Assembly: GCF_001429285.1 (NCBI RefSeq)
Contig: NZ_LMJJ01000040.1
Coordinates: 437,989 to 501,988, forward strand
Reading direction: 5' to 3'
DNA from: Ensifer sp. Root278
GTDB taxonomy: Bacteria; Pseudomonadota; Alphaproteobacteria; Rhizobiales; Rhizobiaceae
Length of the DNA: 64,000 nucleotides
This document shows positions 16,542 through 25,618 of the stretch, piece by piece (the stretch's first letter is position 1; every line of letters begins with the position of its first letter). The notes beneath the pieces are model-generated. The model saw only the letters and a list, made by a program, of their open reading frames with translations, did no database searches and was not told the DNA's origin. The position numbers and the translations under genes are program-made.

Positions 16542-17654
16542 TCAGTGGCCGATGACCTTGAGCGGGCTGTTGGAGCTCAGGATGAACAGTGGTTCGTCCC
16601 CGCGCAACGGCGACAGCTTCTGCTGGCAGGACCAGGCTTCCTCGAAGGCACCCCGGGTCAGGTGCTTGCGATAGCGCTGGGTAGCGGCCATGCAGCCCAT
16701 GAGGGGGCTTTCGATCTGCTCCTGGCGGGCGTGCTCGTAGATCTCGCCGTCGAGCGAAAACAGTTCCGACGCCAGCGACATGCTCTCGTAAAGCAGGTCC
16801 GGCTCGGACGCGAGCCGCTTCCAGGTAATGAAGTCCTGGCGCAGCGGCACGTTCTCGCCATCATGCGAGAGGGTGACGCGGATGCCCTGCGCCGGCGCAT
16901 CGTACCAGGTCACCTGCACGGTGAACGACAGGGCGGAATTGCGCGAAACGGGTCGACCGGTGTCGCCGTCGGTGGCGCGGGCCAGCGTCTTGTGGCGCTG
17001 GGCCGCAAGGCGAAGCGCCGTGGCAAACGCTTTTGCATCTTCGTTTTCGGCGCCGGCCATCTTCACCTGAACCGAGGGCAGTACCCGCTCGGTCGCGTGG
17101 CGCGCGTTGAAGAGTTTTGCCTGCGCGTCGATGTCCAGCGTCATTTCCTGCGAGGGCATCGGCGCGAAAAGGAGCAGCGGCAGCACGGTCAGCACCGAGA
17201 GCGGCGACGAGAAGGGCGCCGGCGGCCAGGCGGGCCGGTGCCCGGCAAAACGCCGCTTCGTCAGTTTCGGCTGGCGGGGCGAGCTTGCGGCCTGATGCTC
17301 TTCCTCGTTGCGGGCGCGCTGGTACTCCGGAACATAGGTTCCCTTGGGAATGGCGATCCGCCATTCGTCGTCGGCACCGTCGGCCTCGTAGAAAGCCTTG
17401 AGCAGCTTGCGCAATTTGCCGGCGTGCACCCGCACGAGCGGGTCACTGTCGGCGTTGAAAGCCTGGGGCCGGTCGAAGACGTCGATCGCGATCGAGTAGC
17501 CCTTGAGCTGATAGCCTTCGCCGGCCATCTCCTTCTCGACCACATAGGTGAGGAAGGCCCTGAGGCGCTCTGAACGTGCGAAAGCCTTGCTTTCGAGGAT
17601 ACGGCGGAGGGCCCGTCGAATCGTCTCGTCGCAGGGTCTTTCGACCGTCGTCAT
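16542..17654 (-). CDS. membrane-anchored protein with N-terminal winged-helix domain (adenylate-cyclase/TPR-protein type)
   Basis: Residues 10-100 (RRILESKAFARSERLRAFLTYVVEKEM, KGYSIAIDVFDRP, DSDPLVRVHAGKLRKLL, IAIPKGTYVPEY) form the winged-helix module that opens many rhizobial cyclase-like and TPR regulatory proteins. One membrane segment follows near residue 160 (PLSVLTVLPLLLFAPM), then a C-terminal part of about 200 residues without recognisable TPR or cyclase motifs. The topology suggests a cytoplasmic DNA-binding or signalling domain and an extracytoplasmic sensor. The start at 17654 has GGAG upstream; an ATG seven codons earlier is possible. Function unknown. Confidence 0.65.
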   Translation of the reverse strand: MTTVERPCDETIRRALRRILESKAFARSERLRAFLTYVVEKEMAGEGYQLKGYSIAIDVFDRPQAFNADSDPLVRVHAGKLRKLLKAFYEADGADDEWRIAIPKGTYVPEYQRARNEEEHQAASSPRQPKLTKRRFAGHRPAWPPAPFSSPLSVLTVLPLLLFAPMPSQEMTLDIDAQAKLFNARHATERVLPSVQVKMAGAENEDAKAFATALRLAAQRHKTLARATDGDTGRPVSRNSALSFTVQVTWYDAPAQGIRVTLSHDGENVPLRQDFITWKRLASEPDLLYESMSLASELFSLDGEIYEHARQEQIESPLMGCMAATQRYRKHLTRGAFEEAWSCQQKLSPLRGDEPLFILSSNSPLKVIGH

Positions 17655-18103
17655 CCGTTCTTGCTCCAGTGTCATGTGAATTAAAATCTATGAAATGCGA
17701 TCGCGGCGCGGGCTGGGCCATTCGATCTGATTCGGAAAGTTAAGCCCTAAAAAGGTGGTTGTCAGGGGTGTAGACGCCAAATTTGAGTTTTTTCTGAAAT
17801 AAACGTAAAAATTGCGCCGGTTCTCCCTGTGGCAGATGGTAGCGGAAGTCCAGTCGGCCATTTTCGCCGTCCGTGATTGAGCCTTCCCGCATATTAGAGA
17901 CGTCGATTGTCAAGACTTGGTCAAGACAAGGCGGGCAAACGAACCGCGCGCAAACGTCGCATCGCTCCCCTGCGACCTCCTTGGAATTGCTGCATAATCG
18001 GACCTCAAACTGTTTTCGGTTTCAGCAATTATGCAGTAGAACATTGCAACCACATTGCCTGCGTCTGGGCCCGCCTTGGGCCCGCTTTCTGGAAAGTTCA
18101 GAC
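17655..18103. other. 449-base intergenic region before pdxJ
   Basis: Divergent promoter region of the winged-helix gene and pdxJ. It is AT-richer around 17750-17820. I see no riboswitch-like fold and no convincing small gene. Confidence 0.45.
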
Positions 18104-18856
18104 ATGCCTGCAAAACTGTCCGTGAATCTGAATGCCGTCGCAATGCTCCGCAACCGGCGCGATCTGCCGTGGCCTTCCGTCACCGCGCTTGGCCGCATCG
18201 CGCTCGAAGCGGGGGCTGCCGGTCTCACTGTGCATCCGCGACCCGACCAGCGCCACGTCCGCTTCAGCGATCTGCAGCCGATCCGCGACCTGATCGACCA
18301 GGCGTTTCCGGAGACGGAATTCAACATGGAAGGCTATCCGAACGAGGAATTCCTCGGCCTCGTGGAGATGCATCGGCCGGAGCAGGTGACACTGGTGCCC
18401 GACGATCCGGCGCAGGCGACCTCGGACCACGGCTGGGATTTCCGCAAGAACCACAACCTGCTCGGCAATGTCGTCGGCCGGCTGAAGAAGAAGGGTTTTC
18501 GCGTTTCGCTGTTTGCCGATGGCGACGAGGATACGGAGGCCTTGCGGATTGCCAAGGAAACCGGCGCCGATCGCATCGAACTCTACACCGGCCCCTATGG
18601 CGGTTGCTATGACGACCCGGACAAGGCCGAGAAGATCGCCGCCGAACTTGGCCGCACGGCTGCGATTGCCGCAAGCCTCGGGCTCGACGTCAATGCGGGC
18701 CACGACCTGACGGTGGCCAACCTGCCGTTGCTCGCCCGGCACATCCCCGATCTTGCCGAAGTCTCGATCGGTCACGGCCTGACGGCCGATGCGCTGGAAT
18801 ACGGTATGGCCGAGACGGTGCGCCGCTTCCGTCGCGCCTGCGGGCAGGAGGTCTGA
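18104..18856 (+). CDS. pdxJ: pyridoxine 5'-phosphate synthase
   Basis: PdxJ condenses 1-deoxyxylulose 5-phosphate with 3-amino-1-hydroxyacetone phosphate to form pyridoxine 5'-phosphate, the closing step of de novo vitamin B6 synthesis. The 250-residue TIM barrel shows the family landmarks [27 protein letters not shown] (phosphate-binding and catalytic residues), [26 protein letters not shown] and [14 protein letters not shown], then EVSIGHGL. The start has GGAAAG upstream. It is followed 62 bases later by a phosphatase-like gene on the same strand. Several PLP enzymes lie in this window, but no link beyond cofactor supply is implied. Confidence 0.95.
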   Translation: MPAKLSVNLNAVAMLRNRRDLPWPSVTALGRIALEAGAAGLTVHPRPDQRHVRFSDLQPIRDLIDQAFPETEFNMEGYPNEEFLGLVEMHRPEQVTLVPDDPAQATSDHGWDFRKNHNLLGNVVGRLKKKGFRVSLFADGDEDTEALRIAKETGADRIELYTGPYGGCYDDPDKAEKIAAELGRTAAIAASLGLDVNAGHDLTVANLPLLARHIPDLAEVSIGHGLTADALEYGMAETVRRFRRACGQEV

Positions 18857-18918
18857 GGCGACATTTGCGCCCTAGTTCTTGCGCGGCAGCAGCGCCTTGC
18901 GGAAACCCGAGCGATGCC

Positions 18919-19551
18919 ATGAAGGATCTCTTCGTCGTCACCCACACGGAATCCGTCCATCACCTGGAAGGCAAGGTGGGTGGCTGGTACGACACGGATC
19001 TGACCGCCCGCGGCAGAGAGGATGCGGAGTTAACGGCCGAACGGCTGGTGGCTTTGGTTGGCGGAAGGGACGTGGAAATCCATAGCTCCGATCTGCGCCG
19101 CGCCACCCAGACGGCCGATGCGATAGCAAGGCGCTTTCAACGGCCGGTGATGGAAACCGCCGATCTCCGGGAAATCAGCTATGGCGTTGCCGGTGGCAGG
19201 CCTCAGGCCTGGCTCGATGCGCGCTACACCCCGGCGCCGGATGACAATCGGCTCGATGATCCCTGCGGGATCGATGGCGCAGAAACCCGGCGCGAGGTGG
19301 CGCTGCGCGTCTTCCCTTGCGTCGACGCCATCGTCGCGCGGCCCTGCCAAACGCAGATCATCGTCACCCACGGCTTCACGCTGACGCTGGTGCTTGCCGC
19401 CTGGATGAAGATCCCGATCGGCGCCACGGGATTCCTGAGTTTTCCGGCAAAATCGGGAAGCATCACGCATCTGCGCCAGGACGATTTCTTCCGAAACCGG
19501 GCGGTCGTCAATCTTGCGGATGCTTCGCACCTGCGCTTTGCGCCATCGTAA
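18919..19551 (+). CDS. histidine-phosphatase-superfamily protein with altered RHG motif
   Basis: A 210-residue protein with the phosphoglycerate-mutase-like layout: the N-terminal strand ending in the catalytic box, then DTDLTARGREDAELTAERL, IHSSDLRRATQTADAIARRF (second arginine) and IIVTHGFTLTLVLAAW (second histidine). The first box reads VVTHTES where the family has RHGE: the histidine remains, but the arginine that binds phosphate is threonine. Activity may be lost or changed. A start three bases upstream of another possible one is preferred since LFVVTH follows at once. Substrate unknown. Confidence 0.75.
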   Translation: MKDLFVVTHTESVHHLEGKVGGWYDTDLTARGREDAELTAERLVALVGGRDVEIHSSDLRRATQTADAIARRFQRPVMETADLREISYGVAGGRPQAWLDARYTPAPDDNRLDDPCGIDGAETRREVALRVFPCVDAIVARPCQTQIIVTHGFTLTLVLAAWMKIPIGATGFLSFPAKSGSITHLRQDDFFRNRAVVNLADASHLRFAPS

Positions 19552-19660
19552 GATCTCGCCGATCAGAACAGTGCATGGTGATCGGCAACGCTTCTGTAGC
19601 CTACAACTTTGCCGTGGGTCTGCTATAGGTAGAGTCCATTCCTTCCCTCGTAAGCGGCCA

Positions 19661-20875
19661 ATGACATTCCCCACCAGTTTCCGTGAGCGCATCGTTCTCT
19701 ATGCGCTTTTGACCTCGCTGACCTCGATCAGCATCGATGCGCTCTTGCCCGGCCTGCGCCAGATCGGGGCCGATCTCGGCGTTCGGCCGCCACTTTCCAC
19801 CCAGCACATCATCTCGCTTTTCATCCTCGGCATGGCGTTTGGCGAGCTGCTGCTGGGGCCGCTCTCCGATGCGATGGGGCGGAAGAGGGCGCTTGTTCTC
19901 GGGCTTGGCGTCTATGCGCTCGGAACGATCATCGCCATGGCGGCCGGCTCGCTCGAGATGGTGATTCTCGGCCGCTTCCTTCAGGGCGTCGGGGTCTCGG
20001 GGCCGAAGATTGCGACGCGGGCGATGATCCGCGACCAGTTCGAAGGTGACGCCATGGCGCGTGTGATGTCGTTCATGTTCACGCTGTTCATTCTCGTGCC
20101 GATGCTGGCCCCGACGCTCGCGCAAGGGATCATCACCGTCGGTGGCTGGCGTAGCGTCTTTGCGGTCTATCTAGCGGCGGCGGGACTTCTCGGCATGTGG
20201 CTGGTGGTGCGCCAGCCGGAAACGTTGCCGCTAGAGAAGCGCATTCCCTTTCGCCCGCGGCTTCTCGTGTCGAACGGGCGGCGTATCCTCTCAAATCGCC
20301 GCGTGACGCTGCTGATCCTGGCGACCGGGCTCGTCTTCGGCGCGCAGCTTCTTTATCTGAGCACCGCGGCGGATCTGTTCTTCGACGCCTACGGGATCGG
20401 GCAGACCTTCCCCTTGTATTTCGCCATGCTGGCGACCGGCATCGGGCTTGCCTCGTTCCTCAATGCCAAGCTCGTGCAGCGCTTTGGTTCGGAGGCGATG
20501 GCGCGTTATGGCTTCATTGGCCTGGCGGTGGCGGGGCTCGCCATGCTGGCGGCATCCACCCTTTGGGCCGGCCGGCCGCCTCTTGCCGTGCTGCTGGTGC
20601 TCGGCTTTGCGGCCTTCTTTGCGATCGGGGTGCTCTTCGGCAACCTGAACGCCATGGCCATGCGCTCGCTGGGGCAGGTGGCGGGCCTCGGGGCGTCGTT
20701 GATCGCCTCCGGCTCGAGCCTGATCGCGACCCTGTTCGCGATCGCATTCGGCGCCTTCTACGACGGCACGACGCTCAATCTTTCCGCCGGGTTCTTTGTC
20801 GCCGGAACCAGCGCGCTCGTGCTTGCGGAGATCGCGCTGCGGGCAGATGCCTCGCCGGTGGAGGCCGTACGCTAA
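19661..20875 (+). CDS. MFS multidrug transporter, Bcr/CflA subfamily
   Basis: A 404-residue inner-membrane protein with twelve predicted hydrophobic segments. The SIDALLPGLRQIGADL segment in the first helix, GPLSDAMGRKRALVLGLGVYALG (MFS motif A between helices 2 and 3) and GRFLQGVGVSGPKIATRAMIRD (motif C region) mark the Bcr/CflA drug:proton antiporter branch. It would export small toxic compounds using the proton gradient. The gene is alone on the strand after the phosphatase-like gene; no linked regulator is seen. Confidence 0.9.
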   Translation: MTFPTSFRERIVLYALLTSLTSISIDALLPGLRQIGADLGVRPPLSTQHIISLFILGMAFGELLLGPLSDAMGRKRALVLGLGVYALGTIIAMAAGSLEMVILGRFLQGVGVSGPKIATRAMIRDQFEGDAMARVMSFMFTLFILVPMLAPTLAQGIITVGGWRSVFAVYLAAAGLLGMWLVVRQPETLPLEKRIPFRPRLLVSNGRRILSNRRVTLLILATGLVFGAQLLYLSTAADLFFDAYGIGQTFPLYFAMLATGIGLASFLNAKLVQRFGSEAMARYGFIGLAVAGLAMLAASTLWAGRPPLAVLLVLGFAAFFAIGVLFGNLNAMAMRSLGQVAGLGASLIASGSSLIATLFAIAFGAFYDGTTLNLSAGFFVAGTSALVLAEIALRADASPVEAVR

Positions 20876-21027
20876 GCCAGGCAAGATCCGAGCGGACCGT
20901 GCGGCAGGCGCGGCCCTGCGCACGGCCCGTCCAGCCCCCAGGGAAACAAGCCCAGGGGAACCCGCAAAGCATGGTCGCGATCCGTCCGTGCACGTCGTTT
21001 TCGCAAAGCTTGTCCGCTACGGCAACC

Positions 21028-21411
21028 CTAGCCGTTGTAGACGACTGAAATCTTGTTTCCGGATGGATCGCGCATGTAGGCGGAGTACCAGTCGGGCCCA
21101 TAGTGTGGACGCGGCCCGGGTGCGCCTTCGTCCGCCCCGCCATTGATCATGGCGGCCTGGTAGAAAGCATCCACCTCCGCGGGCGACTTGGCCATGAACC
21201 CGACCATGGAGCCGTTTCCGGCGGTCGCCGGCTCACCGTCAAAAGGTTTGCAGACCCACAGGACAAAGCCTTTGCCGGCTCCGCCTTCGGAATAGGCGCG
21301 CCAGTCCGGAAACTCTATGTGCTTGCTCCATCCGATGGTCGCGAGAATTGCGTCATAGAAGGCATTCGAGCGGGCGCAGTCCAAGGCACCCACGGTCAAA
21401 TAAGCGCTCAT
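21028..21411 (-). CDS. VOC-family (glyoxalase-like) protein
   Basis: A 127-residue single-domain protein with the beta-alpha-beta-beta-beta repeat pattern of vicinal oxygen chelate proteins. It starts LTVGALDCARSNAFYDAILATIGW, and near the C-terminus WYSAYMRDPSGNKISVVYNG carries the DPxGN segment with a metal-ligand-like position. Such proteins include glyoxalases, dioxygenases and resistance proteins; the substrate cannot be told from the sequence. The start at 21411 is preferred over an ATG 14 codons earlier because the VOC strand begins there. Confidence 0.8.
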   Translation of the reverse strand: MSAYLTVGALDCARSNAFYDAILATIGWSKHIEFPDWRAYSEGGAGKGFVLWVCKPFDGEPATAGNGSMVGFMAKSPAEVDAFYQAAMINGGADEGAPGPRPHYGPDWYSAYMRDPSGNKISVVYNG

Positions 21412-21612
21412 AATGTCCCCCTTTCTCCGGTGGTGAAGGTGGGGGGAATGCATAGCGCATCATACTGAACATAACAAGAACAAAATGTGGCGACGGCGAC
21501 TGACAAGATCCTGCTGCCGGGGCGGAAGACGCAATTGGGCATCTCCCTCGTCGCAATCTGGGAGCCCGGCACGGATGGCCGGGCTCGCGTCGTTTCGGAC
21601 CGGATTCCTTCC

Positions 21613-22497
21613 TCAGCCGGCAAGTCTCGCCTTGCTCGCTTCCAGGAAAGCGCCGAGCTTTACCGGCGTTGCACCCGTCAGAGACGTCACGTCGTTCGTG
21701 ACCATGTTGATATGGCCTTCGCGGGTGTTGGCGTCGAAGGAGACGACGATCGGGATGAGGAAGTCCGGCAGGCCGGCGCCCTTCAGGCCGCCTGCGAGCG
21801 CCTCGTCCGAGATGTGCACGACATCGAGCCGCTTGCCGGTCGCCTTGGCGACGAGGGCCGCGATCTCGTCGGTCGAGCGCAGCTCGCCGCCGGTCAACGT
21901 ATAGGTGCGGCTCTCGTTCACAGCTGAGGCAAGCGCAGCGGCGGCTGCCCTGGCGGCATCGGCGCGGGCGATGTGGGCGAGGCGGCCTTCGCCGGACGAG
22001 GAATACCATTGCCCGGTCTCAAGCGCGTGCGGCAGGGCCATGAACAGGTTCTCCATGTACCAGCCGTTTCGCAGGATGGTGTAGGGGATGCCGGTCGCCT
22101 TGATGGCGTTTTCGGTGCCGAGATGATCGGGCGCGAAGGGGATCACCGATGTCTCGGGGCTGGGCATGGAGGTGTAGAGGATATGCTTGGCGCCGGCCTT
22201 CTTCGCAGCTGCCACGGCGGCGAGGTGCTGCTTCAGGCGCTTGCCCGGCTGATCCAGCGCGTCGGTCGAGATGATCAGGATCCGGTCGGCGCCGGCAAAG
22301 GCCTTGTCGAGCGAGGCCGGGTCGTCGAAATCGGCGACGCGGGCCTGAACGCCCTTGGCCGTGTAGTCGGCAAGCTTCGCCGTGTCACGGCTGGTGGCGA
22401 TGATCCTCGCCGGCTCGACGCCGGAGCCAAGAAGCTGGTCGAGCACGAGCTTGCCGAGCTGGCCGGTCGCGCCGGTGACGAGCAATGTATCGGACAT
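21613..22497 (-). CDS. qorB: NAD(P)H:quinone oxidoreductase 2-type, NmrA-like
   Basis: The 294-residue protein starts with LLVTGATGQLGKLVLDQLL, the Rossmann GxxGxxG of NmrA-like proteins, and continues with RVADFDDPASLDKAFAGADRILIISTDAL and ILYTSMPSPETSV, typical of QorB/YtfG. These enzymes reduce quinones with NADPH in the cytoplasm. It is divergent from an HxlR-type regulator, the same arrangement as ytfG/ytfH in E. coli, which supports both the name and control by that regulator through the shared 199-base intergenic region. Confidence 0.88.
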   Translation of the reverse strand: MSDTLLVTGATGQLGKLVLDQLLGSGVEPARIIATSRDTAKLADYTAKGVQARVADFDDPASLDKAFAGADRILIISTDALDQPGKRLKQHLAAVAAAKKAGAKHILYTSMPSPETSVIPFAPDHLGTENAIKATGIPYTILRNGWYMENLFMALPHALETGQWYSSSGEGRLAHIARADAARAAAAALASAVNESRTYTLTGGELRSTDEIAALVAKATGKRLDVVHISDEALAGGLKGAGLPDFLIPIVVSFDANTREGHINMVTNDVTSLTGATPVKLGAFLEASKARLAG

Positions 22498-22696
22498 GGT
22501 CTTTCCTTTTCCTCTAAACCTGAGACGGGATGGCCGCGGGAGATCGCCCGCACTTTCCTCGCTCGTCGTTGATGCCGGCGGCCTGGGAGGTCGCCGGCAC
22601 ATGGTCTCTTTTTGAGACTTGCTCTTATCTCGTAATCTCGGTACAGCTGTAAAGGAGGCAGTTTTTTCTGCTGTGGTTACAGGAAGGGTACCGCCT

Positions 22697-23101
22697 ATGA
22701 ACAAGCTGACCGGGGAAGTGAAGGGCAAGCGCGTGGCGATCGTCTGCGGCGTTCCGATGGACATGGAGAACTGCCCCGTGCGCGACGTCATGGACAATAT
22801 CGGCGGCAAGTGGAACTCGCTGATGATCCTGTCGCTGGCCGACGGTCCCTTGCGTTTCTCGCAGCTTCGCCGGCTGATCCCCGACATTTCCCAGCGCATG
22901 CTGACCCAGACGCTGCGCGACCTGCAGCGCGACGGCTACATTCACCGCACCGTCTTTCCGACCCAGCCGCCGAGCGTGGAATATGCGCTGACCGATCTCG
23001 GCCGCTCGCTGCTTGGCCTGCTCAAGCATTTCGTCGACTGGTCACTGGAAAACCACGGAGCGATCCGCGCGGCACGCGAGGTGTACGACGCGGAGGCGTA
23101 G
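22697..23101 (+). CDS. HxlR-family winged-helix regulator
   Basis: A 134-residue protein with the HxlR pattern: [59 protein letters not shown]. The single Cys before Pro-Val-Arg at about residue 24 is the redox- or quinone-sensing position in this family (QorR, YtfH). It diverges from qorB and probably represses it until a quinone or electrophile modifies the cysteine; that is inference from the family. The start at 22697 is preferred because the upstream 26 codons lack family character. Confidence 0.88.
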   Translation: MNKLTGEVKGKRVAIVCGVPMDMENCPVRDVMDNIGGKWNSLMILSLADGPLRFSQLRRLIPDISQRMLTQTLRDLQRDGYIHRTVFPTQPPSVEYALTDLGRSLLGLLKHFVDWSLENHGAIRAAREVYDAEA

Positions 23102-23197
23102 TGCGTTTCCCTGCCGGTGCGAAATTCGCCGTGGGGGCCAATTCATTGGTGCATGCGGCGCTTTCTCTCTCGTTCCGGGCTTTCGCTAGCGAAGTTT

Positions 23198-23370
23198 GCC
23201 CCTCACCCTAACCCTCTCCCCGCGGGCGGGGAGAGGGGACGTGGACGATGGCCGCCTTCCAACCAGGACTGCTGTCAGAGCATGCCGCAGTGGTGTGAAG
23301 CGAGCGGGTGCCGCGAGTCTCCTTCGCCCCGCTTGCGGGGAGAAGGTGGCCGGCAGGCCGGATGAGGGGC
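23198..23370 (+). repeat. two-hairpin rhizobial intergenic repeat, copy 1
   Basis: Two GC-rich hairpins, CCCTCTCCCCGC/GCGGGGAGAGGG and CTTCGCCCCGC/GCGGGGAGAAG, are enclosed by GCCCCTCA and TGAGGGGC, which can also pair. The same module occurs at 47401-47608 with a different middle part. This is the type of mosaic repeat spread through rhizobial intergenic regions. It lies between the HxlR gene and the FAD monooxygenase gene, 98 bases before the latter. Confidence 0.8.
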
Positions 23371-23468
23371 GGTTGCGAGGCGCGACCTCGTGTCCCGTCG
23401 TGCAGACTTGCCCTAGCGCCTTGATTTTCCCTATAGTTTCGTCGACTTCCACGTCACCTCGGGGACCC

Positions 23469-24749
23469 ATGAAGACACTTGATATCGGCATTGCGGGCGC
23501 TGGCCCGGCGGGGCTCGCGGCGGCGCTGATGTTGTCGCGGCAGGGGCATCGGGTGGAAATCCTCGAACGCTTCGACGTGGCCTCGCCGGTCGGTTCCGGC
23601 CTGATGCTGCAGCCGACGGGACTGACGGTGCTGAACGCGCTCGATCTGCTGCCGTCCATGCTTGCCCTCGGCAGCCGGATCGACCGACTCTATGGCGCCG
23701 ACGCAAAATCCGGCCGCACTGTTCTCGACGTGCGCTACGACGCAATTGCCGGTGGCCGCTTCGGGCTGGCGGTGCAGCGGGCGGCGCTTTTCAACACGCT
23801 GCATGATGCCGTGATCGCCGCCGGTTTGCCGGTTCGCACCGGCGTCACGCTCGCTGATGTTCGAATGGCCGGTGGCAAGGCCGTGCTTCTGGATGCAGAG
23901 CGGCGGGAGACGGGCGCCTATGATCTGGTGATCGACGCGAGCGGTGCGGGCTCGACGCTATCGGCCGGCTCCGCTGTCGCGCCCAAAGTGCGCGAGCTCA
24001 CCTATGGTGCCTTCTGGGCTACGCTCGACAGCGACGGGCTCGTCCATGATCCCCACGCCCTGGTGCAGCGCTACGACCGGGCGCGGGTGATGATCGGTAT
24101 CCTGCCGGCGGGCAGGGCGCAGGTCGGCGAGAAGGAGCGTGTCGCCTTCTTCTGGAGCCTGAGGGTCGCGGATGCGGACAGGGTACGGGAGGCTGGGCTC
24201 GACCGATGGAAGGCGCGTATCCTCGACTACTGGCCGGATTGTGCGCCCTTGCTCGATCAGGTCGCCGACTGGGAGCAACTGACGCTGGCGCGCTATGCGC
24301 ATCGCACCATGCGCCCGCTCGCCTCCGGCCGTATCGCCTTCCTCGGCGACAGTGCACATTCGACGAGCCCGCAGCTCGGGCAGGGGGCGAACATGGCGCT
24401 TCTCGACGTGGCGGCGCTGGCGCATGCGCTGGAGACCACGCCGGATCTTAATTGCGCCCTTGCCACCTATGCTGCCGCGCGGCGCAATCATGTCGCGCTG
24501 TTCCAGCTTCTGTCGCTGGCCTTTACGCCGTTCTACCAGTCGGACTCGGCACTTCTCGCCTGGCTGCGCGACCGGCTGGTCGCGACGATCGCCCGCACGC
24601 CGCCGATGCAGGCGCTGCTCGCCTCGATCGTCTCGGGCACGCTGATCGATCCCTTCGCGCCGGCCGGGCTTGCCGAATGCGATTGGCAGGCGTTCGGCGC
24701 GCGCCCGGACGGCCTGCTGCGATCCGCCTCGGACGCGATTTCCGCCTGA
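23469..24749 (+). CDS. FAD-dependent monooxygenase (PHBH-like, group A)
   Basis: A 426-residue flavoprotein. The N-terminal IAGAGPAGLAAALMLSRQGHRVEILERF is the FAD-binding GxGxxG motif ending in Glu; VIDASGAGST is the DG-like motif and IAFLGDSAHSTSPQLGQGANMALLDVAALAHAL is the second FAD motif (GDxxH). No membrane segment is present. It would hydroxylate an aromatic or similar ring using NAD(P)H and O2. Two small genes follow on the same strand, VOC-family and NIPSNAP-family, and may act on its product. The start at 23469 begins the Rossmann strand directly. Confidence 0.88.
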   Translation: MKTLDIGIAGAGPAGLAAALMLSRQGHRVEILERFDVASPVGSGLMLQPTGLTVLNALDLLPSMLALGSRIDRLYGADAKSGRTVLDVRYDAIAGGRFGLAVQRAALFNTLHDAVIAAGLPVRTGVTLADVRMAGGKAVLLDAERRETGAYDLVIDASGAGSTLSAGSAVAPKVRELTYGAFWATLDSDGLVHDPHALVQRYDRARVMIGILPAGRAQVGEKERVAFFWSLRVADADRVREAGLDRWKARILDYWPDCAPLLDQVADWEQLTLARYAHRTMRPLASGRIAFLGDSAHSTSPQLGQGANMALLDVAALAHALETTPDLNCALATYAAARRNHVALFQLLSLAFTPFYQSDSALLAWLRDRLVATIARTPPMQALLASIVSGTLIDPFAPAGLAECDWQAFGARPDGLLRSASDAISA

Positions 24750-24811
24750 GCAGTCGACGAATCCTGTATCGAGGGCAACGGGATGGCGGATGGAGGGATG
24801 GAGAAATTGCG

Positions 24812-25192
24812 ATGACCGAAAGCGTGGCGGCCATACTGGTGCATGTTCCCGACACGGAAGCGGGGCTCGCCTGGTATCAGCGTGCTTTCCCAACGGCACA
24901 ACGCCGGTGGCTTCAGGCGTTCGACTTCGCCTATCTCAAGGTCGGCACGGTGGATCTCGAAATCGTTCAGGCGGACGAGAAGGTGGCGAGTGGTGCCGCA
25001 GGTTCCGTCGTCTACTGGGCGGTCGAGGACTTCGACCGGGCGCTTGCCCATTTCGAAGCGCTCGGCGCACCTCTCTATCGTGGACCGATGGCGATCCAGG
25101 AGGGGCTCTGGATGTGCCAGGTGCGCGATCCCTGGGGCAATTGCATCGGCCTTCGCGGTCCGAGAACCGGATATAAGAGAGAGGAAGCCTGA
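24812..25192 (+). CDS. VOC-family (glyoxalase/bleomycin-resistance-like) protein
   Basis: A 126-residue protein with one VOC module: AAILVHVPDTEAGLAWYQRAFP at the start, DLEIVQADEKVASG in the middle and MCQVRDPWGNCIGLRGPR at the end, where DPWGN is the family turn before the last strand. It stands 62 bases after the FAD monooxygenase and its TGA overlaps the ATG of the next gene (TGATG), so the three genes are likely one transcript. Function in that pathway is not known. Confidence 0.8.
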   Translation: MTESVAAILVHVPDTEAGLAWYQRAFPTAQRRWLQAFDFAYLKVGTVDLEIVQADEKVASGAAGSVVYWAVEDFDRALAHFEALGAPLYRGPMAIQEGLWMCQVRDPWGNCIGLRGPRTGYKREEA

Positions 25193-25557
25193 TGCCGGAT
25201 AGTCCCGTCACCTGTGAAATCCGCTACCGGCTCGCGCAGGGCCGGATGACGGAGTTCGATGCCTATGCCCAAACCTGGATGACGCTCATCGAGCGGCACG
25301 GCGGAACGCACCACGGCTATTTTGTCCCGCGCGAAAAGCCCGAGGGCATCGGCACGAGCTTTCCCGGCCTTGGTGAAGAGGGCGCTGGCGATGTCGCCAT
25401 CGCGCTCTTTACCTTTCCGGACGAGGCGGCTTACCGCCGCTATCGCCGTGACGTTGCCAGCGATCCGGACGGCATCGCGGCCAATGCGCGTTACGCGGAC
25501 GATCCGCCGTTCATCAGCTACGAGCGCATCTTCCTGCAGCCGCTTCCAAGAAAATGA
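25192..25557 (+). CDS. NIPSNAP-family protein
   Basis: A 121-residue protein of the NIPSNAP ferredoxin-like fold: EIRYRLAQGRMTEFDAYAQTWMTLIERHGGTHHGYFVP, then ALFTFPDEAAYRRYRRDVASDPD. The fold is that of small alpha/beta-barrel dimers; bacterial members often sit beside monooxygenase or catabolic genes, as here. It starts inside the stop of the VOC gene, which indicates coupled translation. The molecular role is unknown. Confidence 0.8.
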   Translation: MPDSPVTCEIRYRLAQGRMTEFDAYAQTWMTLIERHGGTHHGYFVPREKPEGIGTSFPGLGEEGAGDVAIALFTFPDEAAYRRYRRDVASDPDGIAANARYADDPPFISYERIFLQPLPRK

Positions 25558-25618
25558 CTGGACGCACAGCGGAGGGCGGATTTCCCGCCCTGCGTTTGCA
25601 CCCGTTTCTCGGTCCCGT

